Assembly: GCA_003158675.1 (NCBI GenBank) | Contig: PMKN01000075.1 | Span: forward strand, 1 to 36,464 | DNA: 36,464 nt | Reading direction: 5' to 3' | Source: Chloroflexota bacterium | GTDB lineage: Bacteria; Chloroflexota; Limnocylindria; Limnocylindrales; CSP1-4 | In this document: positions 26,517-36,464 of the stretch, in pieces | How the letters are laid out: each line of letters starts with the position of its first letter | Position numbering within the stretch: position 1 is the first letter of the stretch | Program-made: the position numbers and the translations under genes | The notes under the pieces: generated by a model | Seen by the model: the letters and a program-made list of their open reading frames with translations, nothing else | Databases searched by the model: none | Told to the model about the DNA's origin: nothing

Positions 26517-26882
26517 GTGGGCGCAACGGGCCTGGCAGTAAAACCCATCGAGTACCGTAAGCGACTGACCCAGGAGACTGACGAGCAGCTCGATGCTTGG
26601 GCCAAAGAGCTGATGCGGGATGTCGCAATCCGGCGGGGCGTGATCACGGTCGTGAGCGACGTGCAGCGAACCGCCCGACTCGATGAGGCCGGCTTGCGAC
26701 GCACATATGCCCGCGGCGGGGGTGCGCCACAGACCGTGGGCTACGACGCGGAGGGCCACCTGATGGTTCCGGCCATCAACTTGCACTGTCTGGTCACCGG
26801 CCTACGTGTCGACGTGCCCGACGCGCGAGCAAGAATCATTGACTACCTGGTCGCGAATTTCGACGAGATCGTCTACGTCTGA
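26517..26882 (+). CDS. Hypothetical protein, ~121 aa
   Basis: GTG 26517 preceded by AAGGAG; unidirectional ORF VGATGLAVKPIEYRKRLTQETDEQLDAWAKELMRDVAIRRGVITVVSDVQRTARL... No family recognised. Confidence 0.65.
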   Translation: MGATGLAVKPIEYRKRLTQETDEQLDAWAKELMRDVAIRRGVITVVSDVQRTARLDEAGLRRTYARGGGAPQTVGYDAEGHLMVPAINLHCLVTGLRVDVPDARARIIDYLVANFDEIVYV

Positions 26883-26922
26883 TCGCAGGTCCCCGTCCGG
26901 CTCGGTGCGGAGCCGCAGTCTG

Positions 26923-27765
26923 ATGGCCCATCTGGCCGGTCTAGTTCGTCTGGTCCATCCGTTCCCGTCCGCGCTTGATGCGGTGGCCGCGGCAGCAGTC
27001 GCGCTGGTTGCGGGCGCGGCGATGGCAGTGGCTTTGCGATTGGCCCTGGGGATGCTGCTACTCCAGTTCGCCATCGGCGCTGCCAATGACGTGGTCGATC
27101 TCCCGCGCGACCTGAGGTCCCGCCGCTCCAAACCGATCCCGTTGGGCCGGGTGACGACTCGCGAAGCCGTGGCCGTCGTCGCTTTTGCAGCTTGCGTCGG
27201 TCTTGCCGCCGCGGCCAGTGTGGGATTGGGGGCGGTGGCCGTCGGGATCGCCGGTCTCGCCGTCGGACTCCTCTACGACGTCTGGCTCAAGGGCACGGCG
27301 TTCTCGTGGTTGCCTTTCGCCGCGGGTGTCGCCTTGCTGCCCATCTACGCCTGGGTCGGCGCCACCGGAACGCTGGCGTCGACGTTCTGGGCGATCATCC
27401 CGCTGGCGCTCATCGCCGGGGCAGCCCTGGCCGCCGCAAACTCCGTTGCCGATCTCGCGAGTGACAGAGAGGCGGGGGTCAGCTCGGTGGCGATGTGGCT
27501 GGGACGCCGAGGATCGCTGGTCGCCGGCTGCGTGGCGCTAGGGTTGGTTCAGTTGGCAGTCGTCGTATCGACAGCCCTGTCCGCCGTCTCGCCCGTTGTC
27601 CTCGTCGCCGAACTGACGGGGATCGCGCTTGGTTGGGTCGGGCTGCGCCTCAACGCTGCCCGGAACGATCGGCTCGCTCGTTTGGGCTGGGAGGTGGAGG
27701 CGGTAGGAATCGTCAGTCTGGGGATCGGATGGCTGGTTGCACTCGCCTCGGCAGGAAGTCTATAG
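26923..27765 (+). CDS. UbiA-family prenyltransferase
   Basis: NDVVDLPRDLRSRRSKPIPLGRVT (NDxxDxxxD), VGLLYDVWLKGTAFSWLPFAAG, NSVADLASDREAG (second Asp-rich motif), multiple TM segments. Confidence 0.85.
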   Translation: MAHLAGLVRLVHPFPSALDAVAAAAVALVAGAAMAVALRLALGMLLLQFAIGAANDVVDLPRDLRSRRSKPIPLGRVTTREAVAVVAFAACVGLAAAASVGLGAVAVGIAGLAVGLLYDVWLKGTAFSWLPFAAGVALLPIYAWVGATGTLASTFWAIIPLALIAGAALAAANSVADLASDREAGVSSVAMWLGRRGSLVAGCVALGLVQLAVVVSTALSAVSPVVLVAELTGIALGWVGLRLNAARNDRLARLGWEVEAVGIVSLGIGWLVALASAGSL

Positions 27766-27810
27766 GCGCGACCGACCCACAGCGGGCTGGCCGCAGCTTC
27801 GCAGCCCGGG

Positions 27811-28833
27811 CTAGGTTCGGGGGTTGCCCCGGCGGACGAGGACGATTGCGTTCTCGAGCCTGACTCGGGTGATCACGAGGAACTTGATCAGGTTCTGACG
27901 GTCCGTGTCGTCGATCGTCTTTAGGATGTCAGACTGGATGACGGCAATCAACTCGCTCATGGAGTCGGCTAGTTGAGCCCGAACTGCCATAAGAGAGTCA
28001 TCCGAAATCGGACGCTTGGAACCGGTGCCCTGCCAGTTGGGATCCGTCTCCGCATCAGTGGCGTCTTCGATGGCAGCGGCACCTTTAGTGTCGGCGCTCG
28101 TGCTCGGTGCGTGTGCCGCCCGTGGCGGTTCGTCGATCTTCGCGCGCAGTTTGACAAGTGACAGCTCACCCCGACTGACCATTTCGGCCAGCTTCCTGCG
28201 TTTCTTCGGATCGGTGACCTTCAGTAGCTCGTAGGCGTGCGAGAGCGTGTCTTTGCGCACAGACACCAGCTCTCGGATCTCGTCTGGGGCGTCTGCCAGC
28301 CTGAGGCGGTTCTCGAGATAGCCCTTGTCTTTCCCCAGCTTCTGAGCCAGCTTCCGGATGCTGTAGCCGTGCTGGCGAATCATCTTGTCGTAGATCATCG
28401 CTTCATCGATCGGGGACAGGTCCTCGCGCTGGAGGTTCTCGATGACCGAGATCTCGATGGCCGTCTCGTCGTCGATGTCCTCGATCAGCGCGGGAATGGT
28501 CTCCATGCCCGCGGCCGTCGCAGCGCGCCAGCGACGTTCGCCCGCCACCAGTTGGTATCGACCCGCAGGCAGCGGCCGGACCAGAATCGGCTGGAGAACG
28601 CCGTGTTCTTTGACGGAGGCGGTCAGGTCGTCCAGGCCGGCCTGGTCTATCGCCAAGCGCGGCTGGTTGGGGTTGGGGTCAACTCGGTCGACGGGGATAT
28701 TGCGGACCGAAGACGGACGGATGACCGTGGACTCGTCGGCGTTGAGGAGGCTGAGGACATTCTGCGAGAGCTCCTGGCCGCGTTCCTCGTTGAGGCGTGC
28801 TGAGGCGGTCGCCCGGAAATCTACCCTAGCCAA
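27811..28833 (-). CDS. parB: Chromosome-partitioning protein ParB
   Basis: IPVDRVDPNPNQPRLAIDQAGLDDLTASVKEHGVLQPILVRPLPAGRYQLVAGERRWRAATAAGMETIPALI...VIENLQREDLSPIDEAMIYDKMI...LAQKLGKDKGYLENRLRL. Confidence 0.95.
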   Translation of the reverse strand: MARVDFRATASARLNEERGQELSQNVLSLLNADESTVIRPSSVRNIPVDRVDPNPNQPRLAIDQAGLDDLTASVKEHGVLQPILVRPLPAGRYQLVAGERRWRAATAAGMETIPALIEDIDDETAIEISVIENLQREDLSPIDEAMIYDKMIRQHGYSIRKLAQKLGKDKGYLENRLRLADAPDEIRELVSVRKDTLSHAYELLKVTDPKKRRKLAEMVSRGELSLVKLRAKIDEPPRAAHAPSTSADTKGAAAIEDATDAETDPNWQGTGSKRPISDDSLMAVRAQLADSMSELIAVIQSDILKTIDDTDRQNLIKFLVITRVRLENAIVLVRRGNPRT

Positions 28834-29593
28834 GTGCGATTACCTCCTTGGCGAGCTCCCGGAAATTGTTGGCGGCATCCGAGGCGCTGGCATAAGCGGT
28901 GATGGGTCGACCGGTTAAAGGGGCCTCGCCGAGTTTGACTGCGTTGCGGATTATCGTATCGAAGACGTGGTCCTCGCCGTGTTCCCGCATCTCTTCTAGC
29001 ATCTCCCTGCCCAAGACCGTGCGGGAATCGTAGAAGGTGGGCAGCAGGCCAAGGATCCGTAGGTCCTTGTTGAGCTTGGAGCGGATCGTCGTGATGACCT
29101 TCCCCAGAGCGGCCAATCCCTTGAGCGCGTAGTACTGCGTTTGAACAGGAATGATCACTCCGCTGGCAGCCACGAGTCCGTTGATCGTGAGCAGGCCCAA
29201 GGTTGGTGGGCAGTCGATCAGGATGTAGTCGTAATGGCCTTGCGCCCAATCGTCGATCGCCTCGGCGAGGGCATATTCGCGGCCAATCATGCTGAGGAGG
29301 TCCACTTCGGTCGAGGCGAGGTCGAGGGTAGCCGGAGCCACGTCGACATTCGGCGTCTCGGTCGCAACGACCATGTCCTTGAGCCGGACACGCGGCTGGC
29401 CTAGGACGCTGGCCATCGAATGCTGAACGGTCCCGAGATTGATCCCCAACCCGACCGTCAGGTTGGCCTGGGCGTCCATGTCGATGCACAGCACCCGAAG
29501 ACCATGCTCCGCAAGCGCTCCGGCAAGATTGATGGCCGTGGTCGTCTTCCCGACGCCACCCTTCTGATTTGCGATCGCGATCACGATGGCCAC
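28826..29593 (-). CDS. parA: Chromosome-partitioning ATPase ParA (Soj)
   Basis: MAIVIAIANQKGGVGKTTTAINLAGALAEHGLRVLCIDMDAQANLT...YDYILIDCPPTLGLLTINGLVAASGVIIPVQTQYYALKGL; 8-nt overlap with parB. Confidence 0.95.
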   Translation of the reverse strand: MAIVIAIANQKGGVGKTTTAINLAGALAEHGLRVLCIDMDAQANLTVGLGINLGTVQHSMASVLGQPRVRLKDMVVATETPNVDVAPATLDLASTEVDLLSMIGREYALAEAIDDWAQGHYDYILIDCPPTLGLLTINGLVAASGVIIPVQTQYYALKGLAALGKVITTIRSKLNKDLRILGLLPTFYDSRTVLGREMLEEMREHGEDHVFDTIIRNAVKLGEAPLTGRPITAYASASDAANNFRELAKEVIALG

Positions 29594-29704
29594 GGGACGT
29601 TCACCTCGCTCTGAATGATCGGTCGCGACGACTACATGATTCTGACGGGCGGGAAGGCGGAGTGATGTCGCGATGCTACCGCAGCCGGCTGTGAGCAGCG
29701 GCGC

Positions 29705-29983
29705 TTATCCACATGAGTTCTGAGTTGTTCACCGATTCTGTGGATATCCGACGCCAGCAATCCACGCCCTGGCGGTTCGGCCCCGGGCGGACGTCATTCC
29801 GGCGGCTCCTGCATCCGGCGTACCGTCAGCCCGTCTTTGTGCAAAGACGGGTCGGGGTAGGGGAGCCACGAGCTGAGATCGCTGACGACCGGAGGGGAAG
29901 CCTCCGCGCGTGCCATGAGCGCGGTAAGCCGAAAGACGAGCTGTCGGCTGGCGGAGGAGTCGCGGTCCGTGCCATGATCCACA
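29705..29983. promoter_or_regulatory. DnaA-box-like cluster upstream of parA
   Basis: TTATCCACA 29705-29713 (exact consensus), TGTGGATAT 29739-29747 (reverse, 8/9), TGATCCACA 29975-29983 (8/9). Confidence 0.5.
29830..29851. other. Inverted repeat, 10-bp perfect arms: CCCGTCTTTG-TG-CAAAGACGGG
   Basis: Direct reading; sits between DnaA-like boxes in the parA/mutase intergenic region. Confidence 0.65.
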
Positions 29984-30030
29984 GGCGCGTCCGTTCGATC
30001 GACCGCGCGAACGACTGGAGGAAGCGATAC

Positions 30031-31734
30031 GTGGCCGAGGACAAGGGCGTCGAGACGGGCGAAGCAAACGGAGGGGCGCCAGCCGATCCGGGCCGCGAGC
30101 GCTGGCGCGCGACGACTCGTGCCAAGGCCATCTCACGCTCGCCGGAACGGGAGGAGCAGTTCCTGACCACCTCCGGGGTTTCGATCCAGGACCTTTACAC
30201 TCCGGCCGATATCGCCGGCCTGGACGAGGATCGAGATCTGGGACGTCCCGGTGAGTACCCGTATACAAGGGGCGTCCAGCCGACGATGTATCGCGGGCGG
30301 CTGTGGACGATGCGCCAGTACGCCGGCTTCTCGACGGCCGAGGACACGAACCGTCGTTTCCGGTATCTCCTCGAACAAGGCCAGACAGGTCTCTCGGTGG
30401 CGTTCGACCTTCCGACCCAGATGGGGTACGACTCGGACGCACCCCAGGCCGAAGGTGAGGTGGGGCGCGTGGGCGTGCCAATCAACTCCCTCGCCGACAT
30501 GGAAGTGCTCCTCGACGGGTTACCGCTCGGAACGGTCAGCACGTCGATGACGATCAACGCCTCCGCCGCCGTCCTGCTCGCCCTCTACGTGGCCGCGGCC
30601 GAGAAGCAGGGAGTGGCCCGCACCCAGGTCAGCGGCACAACCCAGAACGACATCCTCAAGGAGTACATAGCCCGCGGCACGTACATCTTCCCGCCCCGGC
30701 CTTCAATGCGGCTCGTGACCGACATCTTCGAGTTCTGCTCCAAGGAGCTGCCCCGCTGGAACACGATCAGCATCAGCGGCTACCACATGCGTGAAGCCGG
30801 CGCCACCGCGGCGCAGGAGTTGGCCTTCACGCTTGCCGATGGGATCGCCTACGTCGAGGCTGCGCTAAGCCGTGGCCTGAATGTCGACGACTTCGCCGAC
30901 CGCCTCAGTTTCTTCTTCGCTTCGTGGAGCGAACTTTTCGAGGAGGTGGCCAAGTTCCGAGCCGCGCGTCGGATGTGGGCAAGGATCGTCAAGGAACGAT
31001 TCGGCGCGACCAATACCCGTTCCACGGCCTGCCGCTTCCATGTCCAGACCGCGGGCTCGTCGCTCACCGCCCAGTCGATTGACAACAACGTTGTCAGGAC
31101 CACGGTGCAGGCACTGGCTGCGATCCTTGGCGGGGCCCAAAGCCTCCATACCAACTCTCGGGACGAGGCCCTGGCCCTGCCGACCGCGGAGGCCGCCCGT
31201 CTCGCGCTGCGCACGCAGCAGATCCTGGCGTTCGAATCCGGCGTGACCGAAACGCCCGATCCGCTCGCGGGGAGCTATTACGTGGAGTCCCTCACGAACG
31301 GCCTGGAGAAGGCTGCGAACGACTACCTCGCCGAGATCGACGCACTGGGCGGAACCCTTGCGGCGATCGAAGCCGGCTACCAGCAGCGCCAGATCCAGGA
31401 GTCTTCGTACCGGGTCCAGCGTGCGGTGGAGAGCGGGAGGAAGGTCGTGGTAGGGGTGAACAAGTTCCGCGACGAGGAGAGTTCCACGCCGCCCCTTCAG
31501 CGGATCGACCCCGCAGGAGAGCGACGGCAGTGCGATCGCGTAAGGAAGGTTCGGGCGGAACGAGACGCGGTTGCCTGGGAGGCCGCCCTTAGCAGAGTCG
31601 AGGAATGCGCCCGCGGAAGTGAGAATCTGCTGCCGCCAATCATCGAGGCCGTGAAGACGTACGCGACCGTCGGCGAGATCTGCGACCGCCTGCGTCTCGT
31701 CTGGGGCGAGCACCGCGAGCTCATCACGGTGTAG
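30031..31734 (+). CDS. Methylmalonyl-CoA mutase, catalytic (large/alpha) subunit without the C-terminal B12-binding domain
   Basis: [55 protein letters not shown]...[20 protein letters not shown]...[24 protein letters not shown]...[16 protein letters not shown]; ends after [43 protein letters not shown] 30031 with GGAGGAAG upstream. Confidence 0.93.
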   Translation: MAEDKGVETGEANGGAPADPGRERWRATTRAKAISRSPEREEQFLTTSGVSIQDLYTPADIAGLDEDRDLGRPGEYPYTRGVQPTMYRGRLWTMRQYAGFSTAEDTNRRFRYLLEQGQTGLSVAFDLPTQMGYDSDAPQAEGEVGRVGVPINSLADMEVLLDGLPLGTVSTSMTINASAAVLLALYVAAAEKQGVARTQVSGTTQNDILKEYIARGTYIFPPRPSMRLVTDIFEFCSKELPRWNTISISGYHMREAGATAAQELAFTLADGIAYVEAALSRGLNVDDFADRLSFFFASWSELFEEVAKFRAARRMWARIVKERFGATNTRSTACRFHVQTAGSSLTAQSIDNNVVRTTVQALAAILGGAQSLHTNSRDEALALPTAEAARLALRTQQILAFESGVTETPDPLAGSYYVESLTNGLEKAANDYLAEIDALGGTLAAIEAGYQQRQIQESSYRVQRAVESGRKVVVGVNKFRDEESSTPPLQRIDPAGERRQCDRVRKVRAERDAVAWEAALSRVEECARGSENLLPPIIEAVKTYATVGEICDRLRLVWGEHRELITV

Positions 31735-31974
31735 GGAGGCGGAACGGGCACGATCTGGATGCCGAGGCAGCCAAGAGCGGCTATATAGTCATATAGTAGT
31801 CGTTAATGGCTATTCACTTGCGAACGGTGCCCTCCTCGCGCAAGCTCGGGGCGGCCATACGTTATGTAGCGATACGCCCCGCTCATTTCGTACCATGGGC
31901 CGGCGCCTAAGTGGTCTCGCAGCCGCATCGCGCACGGCGGTGCCGTCTAGGAAAAGGTAAGTCGCAGGAGAGTC

Positions 31975-32439
31975 ATGGACCAGCCCGAGTCAGCCCTGCC
32001 CGATGGTCTCGGCATTGGCAAGATCCACCACGTCGCCGTCATCGTTCGCAATCTCGAATCGGCCCTCACCCTGTACCGCGACAAGCTCGGGCTGACGGTG
32101 GAGACGATCACCGCAATCCCATTCGATCGAGTCACGATCGGCTTCCTGCCGGTCGGCGACGTGAAGATCGAACTCGTTCAGCCGGACGATGACACCACCG
32201 GGTCGGCCAAGTTCCTGGCGTCCAAGGGCGAAGGCTTCCATCACGTCTGCTTCGAGGTGCCCGATATCCAGGCCGCGCTGGACAGGCTGGCGGCCGACGG
32301 CCTCCAGCTGATCGACTCGAAAGCTCGAAAGGGCGCCGACGGGCCCGTGGCTTTCGTCCATCCGAAGAGCTGCAACGGCGTCCTGGTCGAGTTGATCGAG
32401 GCGCCCGGCGGCCCGGCCTGGGCCAGGCTCGGGTACTAG
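31975..32439 (+). CDS. mce: Methylmalonyl-CoA epimerase (VOC family)
   Basis: KIHHVAVIVRNLESALTLYRDKLGLTVE...GEGFHHVCFEVPDIQAALDRLAADGLQLIDSKARKGADGPVAFVHPKSCNGVLVELIE; SD AGGAGAG. Confidence 0.93.
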   Translation: MDQPESALPDGLGIGKIHHVAVIVRNLESALTLYRDKLGLTVETITAIPFDRVTIGFLPVGDVKIELVQPDDDTTGSAKFLASKGEGFHHVCFEVPDIQAALDRLAADGLQLIDSKARKGADGPVAFVHPKSCNGVLVELIEAPGGPAWARLGY

Positions 32440-32446
32440 GCCGGGA

Positions 32447-33327
32447 TTACGCCCTGTAACCAGCCTCGAGGAGCAGGCGCGGCAGCTGAGTTGGCGAGTC
32501 CGCCACGTGCACGCCGGCGGCTTCGAGAGCGGCGATCTTCTCCGCCGCGGTGCCCGATCCGCCCGAGATGATCGCTCCGGCGTGGCCCATGCGCCGCCCC
32601 GGGGGTGCTGTGCGCCCAGCGATGAAGGCGGCCATCGGCATGCCCTTGAGGTGTTCGGCGGCGAAAGCGGCCGCCTCCTCCTCCGCGGACCCGCCAATCT
32701 CGCCGATCAGCACGATTGCGTCAGTCTCCGGGTCGTCGCGGAACAGCCTTAGGACGTCCAGGAACGTGGTGCCGATGATCGGGTCGCCGCCGATGCCGAC
32801 GCACGTGGACTGGCCCAGCCCCGCATCCGTCATGGCCTGGACGGCCTCGTACGTAAGCGTGCCCGAGCGCGAGACTACCCCCACACGGCCCGGCAAATGG
32901 ATGGAGGCGGGGATGATGCCCACTTTCGCTCGGCCCGGCGATGTGACGCCGGGGCAGTTGGGCCCGATGAGCCGAGCCTCGGCGCGCCGGACAACTTCGA
33001 CGACCGAGATCATGTCCAGGGCAGGTACGCCTTCAGTTATGCACACGATCGTCTTGACGCCGGCATCAACGGCCTCGAGAACGGCGTCCGGAGCGCCACT
33101 GGCGGGGATGTAGATGACCGAAGTGTTGGCCCCCGCTTGCTTCACGGCCTCTGCGACGGTGTCGAAGATCGGGACGGTGCCGTCTATGGCCATCTGGCCG
33201 CCCTTGCCGGGGCGTGTGCCCGCCACGACGTTCGTGCCGTATGCGATGGACGCGCGGGTGTGAAACTCGCCCTCACGGCCGGTAATTCCCTGGACGACCA
33301 GGCGCGTGTCGCGCCCGACGAGGATGC

Positions 33328-33331
<4 letters not shown>
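32447..33331 (-). CDS. sucD: Succinyl-CoA ligase (ADP-forming) alpha subunit
   Basis: [45 protein letters not shown]...[20 protein letters not shown]...[17 protein letters not shown]...[41 protein letters not shown]. Confidence 0.96.
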
Positions 33332-34515
<1,184 letters not shown>

Positions 34516-34626
34516 TCCACATGCTGGGCAGACGAGGGGCGATACCGGTTCTGCGGTGGATCCCCGCGTAGTGATCGATCGTAGCAGGAGGCCGGTCGAT
34601 CGGTGCCCGGGCGAGACGCGAGACGT

Positions 34627-35949
34627 TCAGGCGAACAGGAAGGTGGCCGTGCCCAAGTTGAATTCGTAGACCGTGAACCGGTCGTTACTCGCTTCTGCCC
34701 AGTAGACGTAATCGCCCTGGATGGTTGCCCAGACCGGGTTGCTGGCATTGGTGACGACGACCCAGTCGCCTGATCGCTGAGATTGGATGATCAAGCGGGT
34801 CCCGTCTGGACCGCCAGCCAAGCAAACGACGTTCGGGGGCCCATCGCCCCCTGTGTCCACGCTCGGTGACGAGTAGCTCAGGCCGCCCATCCAAGGACAG
34901 CGCGTTTCGGCGGGCATTGGACCCCCGCCGCTCGTCTCGTGGTCTGGGACCGGCTGGACCGATATGCAGCCGCCCGCCTCAAAGGCGAGGTACCGGCCAT
35001 CGGCGCTTATCGAAGCGCTCTCCGCGGGCGCGACGATCGTCAGCTCGCGGTTCGTGGCGTCGGCGACAGCGAGGAACATTGGAGCGACTGAGGTGGGCCC
35101 GTCTGACGCGCCGTCGGACGCGAGTGCCAGCTGGGGGTAGATCACGGCCACGAGAGACGACCCGCCGAGCTTCAGGTCGAGCACACGGCTGTCAGTGGAG
35201 GTGGACCACAGCAGTTTGCCAGAATCGGCGCGGACCTCGATGGTGGTGGTTTGGGGCCGGCCCGGAGTTGTGCGGGTTACTGCCCAGGAATCGGTCCCGG
35301 CGGCAAGGATGGGGAAGTCTGAGGTGAAGGCCCCGACCTCTACGGGATCGGCGCCGTCGTGAGGGACCAGATAAGCGTGGTATCCCTGGGGACAGCCGAG
35401 CGGGTCGCATGGGGTCGGGTGAGTCGTCTGATCGGCGTCCAGGACGAACAGGCGATCTCCCGATGCTGCCAGTGCGGCAACGTTTTGGCCGCTGGTGTAG
35501 CCGACAGGGCCGACGTTGCCGGGCTGGTCGAGATCAGCTTCGACGATGGGGTCGGTCCTGGTGAAGATGCGCGACCCGGATACCGCAATCGGAACGGTCG
35601 TCAGGGCGACGTGGTGGAGCGAGGCTTCGTCGACGGCCACTCGACCGAGACCGTCGTCTTCTGTCGAGATACCTGGGCTGGCACTCGGAGTTGGGAAGAA
35701 GTCGATCGGTATTTCGAGCGGCGTCGGCGGCGGCGTCGGCGGCGCCGTAGGCGTCGCCTGCGTCGCGAGCGCGGGCGCGGGCGTTGCAAGCGGGGCAGGC
35801 TGCGGGCGCGGGCCCAATGCGCCGACCGTGACCACCGAGACCAGCAGGAGAATCGGCGGCACGGCCGCCAGGTATGGGCTCCTGCCCGTCCGCGATCGAT
35901 GGATCGTTGTCAGGCGGTCCTGGGCAAACGGTTCGGTCTCATCCGCCAT
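34627..35949 (-). CDS. Membrane-anchored protein with Pro/Thr-rich linker and large extracellular (beta-propeller-like) domain
   Basis: [46 protein letters not shown], then [27 protein letters not shown], then a ~350-aa domain with repeated beta-strand-like segments; no family recognised. Start chosen at ATG 35949. Confidence 0.7.
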   Translation of the reverse strand: MADETEPFAQDRLTTIHRSRTGRSPYLAAVPPILLLVSVVTVGALGPRPQPAPLATPAPALATQATPTAPPTPPPTPLEIPIDFFPTPSASPGISTEDDGLGRVAVDEASLHHVALTTVPIAVSGSRIFTRTDPIVEADLDQPGNVGPVGYTSGQNVAALAASGDRLFVLDADQTTHPTPCDPLGCPQGYHAYLVPHDGADPVEVGAFTSDFPILAAGTDSWAVTRTTPGRPQTTTIEVRADSGKLLWSTSTDSRVLDLKLGGSSLVAVIYPQLALASDGASDGPTSVAPMFLAVADATNRELTIVAPAESASISADGRYLAFEAGGCISVQPVPDHETSGGGPMPAETRCPWMGGLSYSSPSVDTGGDGPPNVVCLAGGPDGTRLIIQSQRSGDWVVVTNASNPVWATIQGDYVYWAEASNDRFTVYEFNLGTATFLFA

Positions 35950-36090
35950 CCGATGTCCCCTGCGTGCGTGCCCATGCGACGCTGTCGGGGCCGCCCCCGT
36001 GACGTTTGGCATCGGCGCCGCAATGATGCTCCTCAGTCGAGGAGGCCGGCAGGCCGCCAAACCCGCGGTGCATTGGTTAGAATTCCGCGC

Positions 36091-36464
36091 ATGGCCCTCA
36101 AAGTGACGCTCATTCCGGGAGACGGCATCGGCCCAGAGCTGGCCGAGGCTACCAGGCGAGTCCTCGACGCCTCGGGAGTCGAATTCGATTGGGAGGTCAT
36201 GGAGGCCGGCGAGGCCGTCATGGCGAAGGAGGGGACGCCCCTCCCTCAAGCTGTCCTCGATTCGATTATCCGAAACAAAGTTGCCATCAAAGGGCCAATC
36301 ACCACGCCGGTGGGCGTGGGTTTCCGGTCGGTCAACGTGGCCCTCCGCCAGGCGCTCGGGCTGTACGCGAACCTGCGGCCGGTTAGGTCGATCCCGGGCC
36401 TCAAGACACGGTACGACGATGTCGATCTGGTCATCGTCCGAGAGAACACCGAGGACCTCTACGC
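36091..36464 (+). CDS. NAD(P)-dependent isocitrate / isopropylmalate-type dehydrogenase, truncated by window end
   Basis: [124 protein letters not shown]; absent from the ORF track because it is open at the edge. Confidence 0.92.
   Translation, partial: MALKVTLIPGDGIGPELAEATRRVLDASGVEFDWEVMEAGEAVMAKEGTPLPQAVLDSIIRNKVAIKGPITTPVGVGFRSVNVALRQALGLYANLRPVRSIPGLKTRYDDVDLVIVRENTEDLY

Noticed and set aside
29713-30030. N-terminal extension of the mutase ORF
   Set aside because: Low-complexity, Arg-rich, overlaps the DnaA-like boxes; GTG 30031 has a good SD (GGAGGAAG) and better fits the family length.
30865-31713. 282-aa minus-strand ORF
   Set aside because: Antisense to the methylmalonyl-CoA mutase gene.
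35690-35810. GC-rich near-repeat (ggcgtcggcggcggcgtcggcggc...)
   Set aside because: Explained by the Pro/Thr/Ala-rich linker coding sequence on the minus strand; not an independent DNA repeat.

Overview
High-GC chromosomal window of about 36.5 kb. By gene content it looks like a Chloroflexota-type or Actinobacteria-like genome (F420-type LLM oxidoreductase, homodimeric AceE, DUF3090/SCO1664 pair, DUF6062); this taxonomic guess is inference. I support about 30 protein-coding genes and no tRNA, rRNA, CRISPR array or transposase. Main blocks, left to right: (1) a large secreted Ig-like/FN3/repeat protein entering from the left edge with an in-frame TGA; (2) F420-type LLM oxidoreductase, EAL-domain protein, nucleoside phosphorylase, inositol monophosphatase, 5'-3' exonuclease, nicotinamidase, orphan OmpR-type response regulator, and pyruvate dehydrogenase E1 (aceE); (3) a minus-strand run with DUF3090, SCO1664-family, cation antiporter, GT87-like, ParB/sulfiredoxin-fold protein and metallophosphoesterase; (4) a plus-strand operon DUF2089 - DUF4097 beta-helix - SHOCT-like - ABC ATPase - ABC permease, in which three consecutive proteins carry the same short helical-hairpin motif; (5) DUF6062, ApbE, a small SHOCT protein, and an autoregulated-looking wHTH-MNT/HEPN pair; (6) PlsC, UbiA and parAB, with a parA-side intergenic region holding three DnaA-box-like 9-mers and a 10-bp-arm inverted repeat (possible oriC neighbourhood); (7) propionate/TCA genes: split methylmalonyl-CoA mutase, epimerase, sucCD and a truncated isocitrate dehydrogenase. 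The best candidates for something under-described are the DUF2089/DUF4097/SHOCT/ABC module, the divergent wHTH-MNT/HEPN module with its palindromic promoter, the DnaA-box cluster beside parAB, and the in-frame TGA inside an MBG-like domain. All calls come from reading the sequence; no database search was run.
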